Of a stretch of DNA of 11,545 nucleotides, positions 6,435 through 11,545 are shown piece after piece (positions within the stretch are counted from its first letter, which is position 1; the number at the start of each line of letters is the position of its first letter). Made by a program: the position numbers and the translations under genes. The notes under the pieces were generated by a model. That model did not search any database and had not been told where the DNA came from. It saw nothing but the letters and a program-made list of their open reading frames with translations. This stretch comes from an uncultured Collinsella sp. (GTDB taxonomy: Bacteria > Actinomycetota > Coriobacteriia > Coriobacteriales > Coriobacteriaceae), in the NCBI GenBank assembly GCA_958421655.1, contig CATZMG010000065.1, forward strand, positions 1 through 11,545. Reading direction: 5' to 3'.

Positions 6435-6730
6435 GGCATCCCCTCAGAGCCTCGTATTTTGGCGTTACCCGCCTTATTATACGCACGGCGCGACGCGCTC
6501 CCCCGCGCATGAGCAGCGCTTTTTAAAAGCCCACCGAGCTTATTATCCGTTTTGCGACCAAACATTTTATTGGGTAGTCCACTCTCAGGGGCAACGGCCT
6601 CGAAGACTTCCCGTGCGCCGTGTCTCGCCCGCGCTAGGGGCTACATTGTTGCAATTGGGACGTTCGTCCTGTCTTTTAGCTGGTCGTCGGCGTATCCTTG
6701 TAGGCTACTACAAGACGAGAAAGGTAGCGT
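6435..6730. promoter_or_regulatory. Divergent promoter region between purF and the membrane protein gene
   Basis: This 296-bp gap must hold the promoters of both divergent units. On the minus strand a perfect TATAAT (6476-6481) lies about 40 bp before purF, but the -35 position reads GGGGGA, so the match is partial. A second AT-rich block (6521-6560, including GATAAT on the minus strand) is another candidate. On the plus side, CTTGTAG (6697-6703) and CTACAAG (6708-6714) form a 7-bp hairpin just before the GAGAAAGG ribosome-binding site of the 6731 gene. I see no purine riboswitch and no recognisable PurR box. Confidence 0.4.
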
Positions 6731-7960
6731 ATGGATCGAAATCAACTCGACCCCAGTGTCCCCAGCACCACGGAGGCCAAGAAGATCCCCCTTATCATCA
6801 AGGTCTACGCAGTCCTGTGCACCCTATCTGGCGTGGGCACGCTCCCGTCAGTCGCCGTCTTTATGTGGCAGGTCATCACCGCACTCATTAACGGCAACGT
6901 CGCCGCTAAGCTCGGTGATAACACCCTAGTCGCGGTTGGCCTTATCGTCGCCGGCATTATGCTCTCGGCGGCAAGCGCGATCATCTTGATCGTCTTTGGC
7001 CTGGACCTCATCAAGGACCAGCGGCGCAATGCCGCCCGCCTGTCTTACGTCCTCATCGCATTTACCGTCGTGGAGCTTTTAGTTGACGTGATGCTCCAGG
7101 GCATCGGACCCTTCCTGCTGCGCCCCGCCGTCCAGCTTGTCATCCTCATTGCGCTGTCGGCCACCGTCGACCCCACGCTACGCCAGGAGCGCGAACTGCA
7201 GCGCCGTCTGCAAGAGATGCTCGACCGCGATGCCGCCGCCGAGGGGATGCTCGGCCGCGACGAAACCGGCGAGGGCTACATCAAGCTCAACTACTTCAAC
7301 CTGTTCTGGGTATTCTTCGTCTGCAGCGTGTTAGGTCTCATTCTCGAGGAAGTCTGGCATATGGTCGTCGTCGATCCCGGCGTCTATCAGGACCGTGCCG
7401 GTATGCTATTTGGCCCCTTTAGCCCCATCTACGGATTTGGCGCGGTGCTCATGACCATGGCGCTCAACCGCTTCTATAAAAAGAATCCTCTGATCATTTT
7501 CCTGGTAAGTGCCCTGATCGGCGGCGCTTTCGAGGTGTTTGTAGGCTGGTTTATGCAGACCTCATTTGGCGTGGTGTCGTGGAGCTATTCACACATTAGG
7601 CTATTCGGCATGCCCGATCCCATCGCGGTATTGACCGGGGGACGCACATGCACGCCGTTTGCCTGCATGTGGGGCCTGGGTGGCCTCATCTGGATCAAGG
7701 TCTTGCTGCCGCGCCTGCTTAAGCTCATCAATATGATTCCATGGAAACGCCGCTACTCTGCTACCGTCATCCTGACCGCCGTCATGTTGATCGACGGCGT
7801 CATGACGTTGCAATCGCTCGACTATTGGTATCAGCGCGTCAACGGAACCGTTCGAAATATTCCCGTCGCACAGTTCTATGACAAGCATTTCGATAACGAA
7901 TATATGGAGAACCGTTTTCAGAGTATGACCATGAGCCCCAAGGACGCCACACGCGTGTAG
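6731..7960 (+). CDS. Polytopic membrane protein with C-terminal putative ABC-transporter type IV (CmpB-like, PF06541) domain
   Basis: A 409-residue integral membrane protein, the only non-minus gene in the window. Residues about 22-145 contain four hydrophobic segments (roughly 22-52, 66-92, 104-122, 128-145). A charged linker follows (150-185, rich in Arg, Glu and Asp, for example RQERELQRRLQEMLDRD). The second membrane half (about 186-365) has the pattern I associate with PF06541: FWVFFVCSVLGLILEEVWH, GMLFGPFSPIYGFGAVL, GGAFEVFVGWFMQTSFGVVSW and MWGLGGLIWIKVL. The biochemical role of this family is not established, and no ATPase partner is nearby. The extra N-terminal membrane half is longer than the simple roughly 200-residue members I know. 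GAGAAAGG lies before the ATG at 6731. Transcription leaving this gene now runs into the insertion sequence, because its likely terminator lies beyond it. Confidence 0.78.
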   Translation: MDRNQLDPSVPSTTEAKKIPLIIKVYAVLCTLSGVGTLPSVAVFMWQVITALINGNVAAKLGDNTLVAVGLIVAGIMLSAASAIILIVFGLDLIKDQRRNAARLSYVLIAFTVVELLVDVMLQGIGPFLLRPAVQLVILIALSATVDPTLRQERELQRRLQEMLDRDAAAEGMLGRDETGEGYIKLNYFNLFWVFFVCSVLGLILEEVWHMVVVDPGVYQDRAGMLFGPFSPIYGFGAVLMTMALNRFYKKNPLIIFLVSALIGGAFEVFVGWFMQTSFGVVSWSYSHIRLFGMPDPIAVLTGGRTCTPFACMWGLGGLIWIKVLLPRLLKLINMIPWKRRYSATVILTAVMLIDGVMTLQSLDYWYQRVNGTVRNIPVAQFYDKHFDNEYMENRFQSMTMSPKDATRV

Positions 7961-7992
7961 CAAACGCCAGAGCAAAATAGCTCCAACACATC

Positions 7993-8000
7993 AAAGCCCG
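7993..8000. repeat. Left target-site duplication (8 bp)
   Basis: AAAGCCCG directly abuts the left inverted repeat of the insertion sequence and is repeated exactly at 9355-9362, directly abutting the right one. An 8-bp duplication fits the IS256/IS1249 group. Together with the GGCTT tip of the element it makes the palindrome AAGCCCGGGCTT (7994-8005). Confidence 0.92.
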
Positions 8001-8024
8001 GGCTTATAGGACAAAATGTGTGTC
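8001..8024. repeat. Left terminal inverted repeat (24 bp)
   Basis: It begins GGCTTATAGG and ends GTGTGTC, and is the perfect reverse complement of 9331-9354. Identity stops at both the inner and outer edges, so the boundary is sharp. Confidence 0.93.
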
Positions 8025-8049
8025 CCGATAGAACATCCGTTTCCATCCA

Positions 8050-9168
8050 TTAATCCAGCCAGAACGGGTACGGGTCCCTGTGGTGGAGGTCCTCCCACAC
8101 GGCCCTGTCGCCCCACTCCGGCCCTCCGTCCTCGCGCGACGGCGAGGCGGAGTAGACGCTGAACAGGAAGTCGATGTCCGCGTCGGTCGGCATCGTGGCG
8201 AGCTTCTCGCGCGCCGTCCTCGCGTCCCCCGAGTGCGCGTGGCACCACCAGAACACCGCCTTCACGCGCTTGACCGACGTCAGCCCCCGGTGGTTGCGCA
8301 GGACGGCCCTCAGCTGCGAGTTCACCCCTCCCTCGATCATGTTGTTGGTCGACGGCAGCGGGCCGGCCTTGGCCAGGGCGGGGTCGAGGTAGGTGAACAG
8401 CGTCCCCGCCGGCACCAGCGACGACAGCGACGAGCGCGCCCGCCTCAGCCTCTCGTGGGTGTAGACCCTCCTGCCGTCCACCACGGTCCTGTCCTCCAGG
8501 AAGTCGGCCCAGAACCCGCACCAGTCGAGGTAGCGCTCGACCCAGATCTCGGCCTGGTGCAGCGCCTCGATGCCCATGAGGTCGCGCGCGATGAGGTAGA
8601 GCTCGCGCCCCGCCTGGAGCTTCGGCCGCGTCGTCGTGTAGCGCTTGACCTGCGAGAAGGCGTGGAAGGTGCACCTCTGGACCCTGGTGCGCGGCCAGGT
8701 CTCGCGCACGGCCTTGGCGAACCCGCTCCCGCCGTCGGTGACGACCACGTCGGGCGCCGGGATCGGCGCCATGAGGGCCGACCACGCCCTCGAGTTCTCC
8801 GACCTGGCCATGTACCAGGAGACCACCCTCTCGCCGCTGCAGCATATGAGCACGACGAGGTCGCGCGCGACCCAGATCCCGTCGACGTGGAGCACGCGGT
8901 GCAGCTCGCCGTCGGGGACGGGCATGGGCCAGACCTCCCAGAACTCGGCCGTCCTGCGCCTGAAGGACCGCCCGCCGCCCGGCATCGTGGCCTGCGAGTC
9001 CTTCGAGAGGAGCCACCCGAGGAACTCCTCGAGCCTTGTCGCCGTGTCGTCGTACCTCACCGTCGTCGACGCGCCGCAGGCCGTGCACCTCCACCGCTGG
9101 GACCCCGACGAGGTCCTGCCGTTGCGCTTGGTCCGACCGCCGCAGTAGGGGCAATAAACGGCCTTCAT
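8050..9168 (-). CDS. IS1249-like transposase
   Basis: A 372-residue transposase. The N-terminal zinc ribbon has cysteines at 6, 9, 28 and 31 (CPYCGG and CTACGA). A DDE catalytic core of the Transposase_mut type follows: Asp96 in HVDGIWV, Asp145 in VVTDGGSGF, and Glu279 in the distinctive STNNMIEGGVNSQLR motif, which with RNHRGLTSVKRVKAVFWWC marks the IS1249 group. The CTFHAFSQVKRY segment (about 166-177) also fits. The frame also opens with GTG two codons earlier (9174), but that codon lies within the AGAGG ribosome-binding site, so I take the ATG at 9168. No frameshift or stop interrupts it, so it is probably active. Many arginines use AGG, unlike the flanking genes, which fits horizontal origin. 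The gene fills most of the element and ends 49 bp from its left end. Confidence 0.92.
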   Translation of the reverse strand: MKAVYCPYCGGRTKRNGRTSSGSQRWRCTACGASTTVRYDDTATRLEEFLGWLLSKDSQATMPGGGRSFRRRTAEFWEVWPMPVPDGELHRVLHVDGIWVARDLVVLICCSGERVVSWYMARSENSRAWSALMAPIPAPDVVVTDGGSGFAKAVRETWPRTRVQRCTFHAFSQVKRYTTTRPKLQAGRELYLIARDLMGIEALHQAEIWVERYLDWCGFWADFLEDRTVVDGRRVYTHERLRRARSSLSSLVPAGTLFTYLDPALAKAGPLPSTNNMIEGGVNSQLRAVLRNHRGLTSVKRVKAVFWWCHAHSGDARTAREKLATMPTDADIDFLFSVYSASPSREDGGPEWGDRAVWEDLHHRDPYPFWLD

Positions 9169-9209
9169 GGGCACCTCTTCCGAAAGGGTATTTAACGGTT
9201 CCGGAAAAG

Positions 9210-9237
9210 GTTATCTACCTGCGGGAACGATAGGCAA
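9210..9237 (-). promoter_or_regulatory. Possible transposase promoter
   Basis: On the minus strand TTGCCT (9232-9237) and GATAAC (9210-9215) are 16 bp apart, about 40 bp before the transposase ATG and downstream of the internal terminator. The match to the -35/-10 consensus is only moderate. Confidence 0.3.
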
Positions 9238-9240
9238 CCG

Positions 9241-9256
9241 GACACACATTCTGTCC
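9241..9256. repeat. Subterminal partial copy of the inverted repeat
   Basis: GACACACATTCTGTCC matches the inner part of the right inverted repeat (9331-9346) at 15 of 16 bases, in the same orientation, 90 bp further in. It could be an extra transposase-binding site overlapping the promoter region, allowing self-regulation. No matching subterminal copy was seen at the left end. Confidence 0.75.
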
Positions 9257-9291
9257 GAGCGGTTAAAAGCGGGCACGGAATTTAAACGGCT

Positions 9292-9324
9292 GAAAAAGGG
9301 GCATCGACCTGCGCCGATGCCCCT
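9292..9324 (-). terminator. Intrinsic terminator inside the insertion sequence, upstream of the transposase
   Basis: AGGGGCATCG (9297-9306) pairs perfectly with CGATGCCCCT (9315-9324) around an 8-nt loop. On the minus strand the stem is followed at once by TTTTT (complement of 9292-9296). It lies between the right end of the element and the transposase, oriented to stop transcripts entering from the sortase/MoaE-like side. Confidence 0.85.
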
Positions 9325-9330
9325 AAAGCA

Positions 9331-9354
9331 GACACACATTTTGTCCTATAAGCC
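9331..9354. repeat. Right terminal inverted repeat (24 bp)
   Basis: It ends CCTATAAGCC and is the perfect reverse complement of 8001-8024. It directly abuts the right target duplication at 9355. Confidence 0.93.
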
Positions 9355-9362
9355 AAAGCCCG
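9355..9362. repeat. Right target-site duplication (8 bp)
   Basis: AAAGCCCG is identical to 7993-8000. It is also the first 8 bases of the terminator stem at 9355-9395, which shows that the target was the foot of that hairpin. Confidence 0.92.
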
Positions 9363-9395
9363 CTGGCAGATCTACATGAACTGCCGGCGGGCTTT
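9355..9395. terminator. Bidirectional terminator between convergent units, target of the insertion
   Basis: AAAGCCCGCTGGCAG (9355-9369) pairs with CTGCCGGCGGGCTTT (9381-9395): 15 positions, 14 Watson-Crick and one G-T wobble, with an 11-nt loop. Each strand reads out of the stem as GGGCTTT, a short U tract. Before insertion it would have separated the plus-strand membrane gene (ends 7960) from the minus-strand MoaE-like gene (stop at 9429). The insertion left the stem intact on its right side only. Confidence 0.75.
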
Positions 9396-9428
9396 CGCTA
9401 TAGACAGACTCGGATTGCCGACGAGGCC

Positions 9429-9845
9429 TTACGCCTCGCGCTCGACCTCGCTCACGCACTCGTTCTTGATGGTGCCGACGAGCGACTGCAGCGCATCGAC
9501 CACATGCGGGCGAATGTCTCCGCCAATGAGCACGAGCATGATGTCGTCGCCCACGGTAAGCTCGCCGCTCGCCAGCCACACGCGCACATAGCCGATACCC
9601 GGCATCGTGCGCGTCGCCTCGATAGCGGCCTGCACCTTTTCGGCATCGAAGCCAAACACCATGCCGCCCACCTTGTGGCCTGGCGCCACGCCATCGGTCT
9701 CGACTCCGCGCACTTCGGCCTTGGGCGTCGCGCGCACCACGCCGTTGTGTGTCAGGTACATCCCACAATCAGCCGCCGAAACATCGGCCTTGGCTTCGCG
9801 CAGCCAAGCATCAACCGAAGGCATCGATTTGCCGTTCTCAAGCAT
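9429..9845 (-). CDS. MoaE-like molybdopterin synthase catalytic subunit homologue (divergent)
   Basis: A protein of about 138 residues. The order of motifs recalls MoaE, which with MoaD puts sulfur into precursor Z during molybdopterin synthesis: an early GMYLTHNGVVRAT segment (compare the GTVR region), a central FDAEKVQAAIEATRTMPGI helix, YVRVWLASGELTVGDDIMLVLIGG (compare the HR-G-L-VGE block) and a final helix with VGTIKNECV. Of the two active-site lysines of E. coli MoaE, one appears kept (Lys127 in TIKNEC). The second, normally in a P-x-WK-like motif, has no counterpart. I place it as a MoaE-fold relative, with catalytic role uncertain. Two ATGs adjoin (9848 and 9845); the AGGAG spacing of 5 favours 9845. 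MPSVDAW, seven codons in, is a third possibility. It lies 53 bp behind the sortase. No MoaD, MoaA or molybdoenzyme gene is in the window. Confidence 0.6.
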   Translation of the reverse strand: MLENGKSMPSVDAWLREAKADVSAADCGMYLTHNGVVRATPKAEVRGVETDGVAPGHKVGGMVFGFDAEKVQAAIEATRTMPGIGYVRVWLASGELTVGDDIMLVLIGGDIRPHVVDALQSLVGTIKNECVSEVEREA

Positions 9846-9898
9846 CATTTCTCCTTTTGATTTCCAGGGTAGTCTTTTTGGGACGGGGCCCGGACACT

Positions 9899-10903
9899 TT
9901 ATTCCTCGACCAGCGTGAGCACCATGACGGCGCGCGTATTGCTAAATGACAGCGAACGGCAGGTCACAAGCGTTACGACCTTGGTTGCCGAAGCGGCACG
10001 ATCGGTGGCATCGCTCGCCACGGCAGAGGCACCGTCGAGCATCTCGGACAGATAATTCTTCAGTCCGTCATCGCCCTCAAAGTTGGGCGTGCGCGCCTTG
10101 GCATACGTGTCCTCGACCACCTTGGTCGCCAGCGGACGCAGCTTATACGTCGCGTCACGTGTGATGTAGTACACGTAGTCCATGCTGTCGAACGTTGCCT
10201 GGTCAGTCGTATCCGAAATCACGTTGAACATCGACCCATCGTTCATATGGTGGCCGTAGATCGTGGTCTGCTGGTCAACCATTCCCGGCGCGGTGTCATC
10301 GCTATCCAGGAAAATGGCCCCAGATGCATTGGCCGTACCGTCGAACAGCGTGTTGAGGTATTTGGAGTTGTTGTTGGTCTGCACCACGGGATAGTTGATG
10401 TTGGTTCCCGGCACATAAATCCAACCCACAATCTCGGGGTTTGTCTGAGCAAGCGCATCGAAGTCGATAATCGGCACACCGCTGGCGTCCTTATCGCTTA
10501 TATATTGCTTTTCGATCTTTTGGTACGACTCGCTCGCCTGCTTGTAACCAATCTGCGCATTGATAAAGATGGCAGCGGCGGCAACGATTAGGCCGATGCC
10601 AATAATGATGAGCAAGATGGGGATAACGGAGCGGCGCTTTTTGCGCGGCGGCTCGGTATAGCTCGACGGAGCAGCGCCCGACTGTTTCGTAGAACGCGAT
10701 TCTTTCTTGGCCGTATCATACGACGAAGGGCGATATGCAGCCGGCGTATCCTGACGGCGATGCTTCGCCGGCGTCACGGGGCGCGGCGCGCGCGGCTGCT
10801 GAGGAGAGGATGTCCGACCCTGCTGCGGTGCGCGGGCTGCTCCCGACTTGGCTGGATCGGGAATCCGAGAAGCCGAAAAACGCTTTCCCTGATAGTCGGA
10901 CAT
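9899..10903 (-). CDS. srtB: Class B sortase
   Basis: A 334-residue membrane-bound transpeptidase of the type that cleaves a sorting signal and joins surface proteins to cell-wall peptide or to pilin subunits. Residues 1-91 are cytoplasmic, Pro/Ser/Arg-rich and apparently unstructured, ending in RKKRR. A transmembrane helix spans about 92-115, giving the N-in topology of sortases. The catalytic domain has NPEIVGWIYVPGTNINYPVVQ (class B-like), His218 in YGHHMNDGSMF, Cys315 in TLVTC and Arg324 in NTRAVM. The cytoplasmic tail is much longer than in typical SrtB proteins. AAGGAG precedes the ATG at 10903. It lies 36 bp behind purE and 53 bp ahead of the MoaE-like gene, so it is probably co-transcribed with them. 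No LPXTG- or NPQTN-type substrate is in the window. Confidence 0.93.
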   Translation of the reverse strand: MSDYQGKRFSASRIPDPAKSGAARAPQQGRTSSPQQPRAPRPVTPAKHRRQDTPAAYRPSSYDTAKKESRSTKQSGAAPSSYTEPPRKKRRSVIPILLIIIGIGLIVAAAAIFINAQIGYKQASESYQKIEKQYISDKDASGVPIIDFDALAQTNPEIVGWIYVPGTNINYPVVQTNNNSKYLNTLFDGTANASGAIFLDSDDTAPGMVDQQTTIYGHHMNDGSMFNVISDTTDQATFDSMDYVYYITRDATYKLRPLATKVVEDTYAKARTPNFEGDDGLKNYLSEMLDGASAVASDATDRAASATKVVTLVTCRSLSFSNTRAVMVLTLVEE

Positions 10904-10939
10904 GGCTCTCCTTATGCTGCAAATGGACTGGCAGAGCGC

Positions 10940-11404
10940 TTAGGCGTCAGCCATCTCTTGCTTCATCTTCTCGATAACCTTGCGGTACTCGACATCGCAT
11001 GCGCCCAGAATCTGCGTGGCGTAAATGGCAGCGTTCTTGGCACCGTTGATGGCCACACAGGCAACGGGCACGCCCGAAGGCATCTGAACCATCGACAGCA
11101 GCGAGTCCATACCACCCAGATCGCTCGTCTTCATAGGCACGCCAATAACCGGCAGCGGAGTAAACGCAGCCACGACACCGCCCAGGTGAGCAGCCTTGCC
11201 GGCAGCAGCGATAATCACCTTGATACCGCGGTCGGCAGCAGTCGAGGCCCACTCATGGACCTTCGCCGGCGTGCGGTGCGCGCTTGCAATCACGAGCTCA
11301 TAGGGCACGCCCAGCGCCTCGAGCTCGGCGGTGCAACCTTCCATAACGCCCAGATCGGACTTGGAGCCCATGATGATCCCGACAACCGGCTTCTGATCTG
11401 CCAT
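10940..11404 (-). CDS. purE: N5-carboxyaminoimidazole ribonucleotide mutase
   Basis: A 154-residue class I PurE. It moves the carboxyl group of N5-CAIR to give CAIR in IMP synthesis, working with PurK. Seen are VGIIMGSKSD (substrate phosphate binding), ASAHRTP with the catalytic His at about 43, IIAAAGKAAHLGG, and MDSLLSMVQMPSGVPVACVAINGAKNAA. The usual AAHLPG appears here as AAHLGG. The frame extends two codons further to a TTG, but AGGAGG 9 bases before the ATG at 11404 fixes the start. It is the first gene of a minus-strand unit with the sortase and MoaE-like genes, separated by about 4.5 kb from purF. No purK is seen in the window; it may lie beyond the edge. Confidence 0.95.
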   Translation of the reverse strand: MADQKPVVGIIMGSKSDLGVMEGCTAELEALGVPYELVIASAHRTPAKVHEWASTAADRGIKVIIAAAGKAAHLGGVVAAFTPLPVIGVPMKTSDLGGMDSLLSMVQMPSGVPVACVAINGAKNAAIYATQILGACDVEYRKVIEKMKQEMADA

Positions 11405-11455
11405 AAACAAAGACCTCCTGTTGAGAGCGGTGACGCAGCGAATCCGCGACCCTTA

Positions 11456-11473
11456 ACTACTGAGAGTAGTATA
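11456..11473 (-). promoter_or_regulatory. Possible purE promoter with overlapping inverted repeat
   Basis: On the minus strand TATACT (11468-11473) is a good -10 candidate 64 bp before the purE ATG. The -35 position is poor (ACAGAC at 18-bp spacing). ACTACT (11456-11461) and AGTAGT (11465-11470) form a small inverted repeat that overlaps the -10, a position where an operator would block initiation. The rest of 11405-11545 shows only small palindromes (for example CTTCGCGAAG at 11533-11542) and no gene. Confidence 0.4.
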
Positions 11474-11545
11474 GCTTCTCCCGTCCCTGCGGTCTGTGTG
11501 GTGGCGGCTGAGCCTTTCCCTCGGGAACTGGGCTTCGCGAAGTTT

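Larger units (their letters stand above)
8001..9354 (-). mobile_element. Complete IS1249-like insertion sequence (IS256 superfamily), 1354 bp
   Basis: The ends are exact. A 24-bp inverted repeat starts GGCTTATAGGACAAAATG at 8001-8024, and its perfect complement is at 9331-9354. The element is bounded by an 8-bp direct repeat, AAAGCCCG. Inside are one full-length transposase gene on the minus strand, a terminator hairpin (9292-9324) and a subterminal partial copy of the inverted repeat (9241-9256). Transposase codon use differs from neighbouring genes, with frequent AGG for arginine where host genes favour CGC and CGT. Intact ends, an exact duplication and an undisturbed gene suggest recent insertion and probable mobility. 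Family assignment is from the transposase sequence. Confidence 0.93.

Noticed and set aside
4776..6512. 578-codon open frame on the plus strand, antisense to purF
   Set aside because: purF is unmistakable on the other strand. The antisense frame stays open because of the GC-rich codon bias, and its translation is low-complexity with many His, Ala and Val and no recognisable domain.
6435..6730. Purine riboswitch or PurR box in the purF leader
   Set aside because: I could not find the conserved purine aptamer junction or a repeated PurR-type box; only weak promoter-like elements and a small hairpin are visible.
8080..9195. 371-codon plus-strand open frame through the insertion sequence, and another minus-strand frame at 7991-9154
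   Set aside because: Both overlap the clear transposase gene and translate to Arg/Pro/Gly-rich sequence with no family features. They are frame shadows in very GC-rich DNA.

Overview
This 11.5 kb window is chromosomal DNA from a fairly GC-rich Gram-positive-type bacterium. The gene set suggests a gut Coriobacteriia member such as Collinsella (Actinomycetota): a class B sortase, a membrane-anchored parvulin foldase, a PF06541-type membrane protein, an IS1249-like transposase and a stand-alone MoaE-like protein, plus intergenic GGGGAC-core palindromes. The genus is inferred from general impression, because no search could be run. Nearly all genes are on the minus strand. The exception is one membrane-protein gene at 6731-7960.

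Layout from low to high coordinates: (1) 1-250 has no gene. It holds a complex palindromic repeat and two strong hairpins behind yqeY. (2) yqeY (252-695) lies behind a SurA/PrsA-like peptidyl-prolyl isomerase (750-1970), probably as one transcription unit. (3) 1971-2194 carries two dense palindromic repeat units with GGGGAC cores. (4) An orphan PTS EIIA gene (2195-2659). (5) A purine cluster, purF (4764-6434) -> purM (3503-4606) -> purN (2812-3513). purM and purN overlap, and the unit closes with an intrinsic terminator at 2735-2779. The purF-purM gap holds several hairpins. (6) A divergent, roughly 300 bp promoter region, then a polytopic membrane protein on the plus strand. (7) A complete insertion sequence (8001-9354) with perfect 24-bp terminal inverted repeats and an 8-bp target duplication, inserted at the foot of a terminator hairpin shared by the two convergent flanking units. 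(8) A second minus-strand unit, purE (10940-11404) -> class B sortase (9899-10903) -> MoaE-like protein (9429-9845), with gaps of 36 and 53 bp.

PurF, PurM, PurN and PurE are steps 1, 5, 3 and 6 of de novo IMP synthesis, so the window holds two separate pieces of that pathway. The foldase and the sortase both act at the cell surface. The window looks like ordinary chromosome. The most unusual content is non-coding: the insertion sequence placed exactly at a terminator stem, its built-in terminator and subterminal repeat, and the family of GGGGAC-core palindromes. I found no CRISPR array, defence system, rRNA or tRNA.
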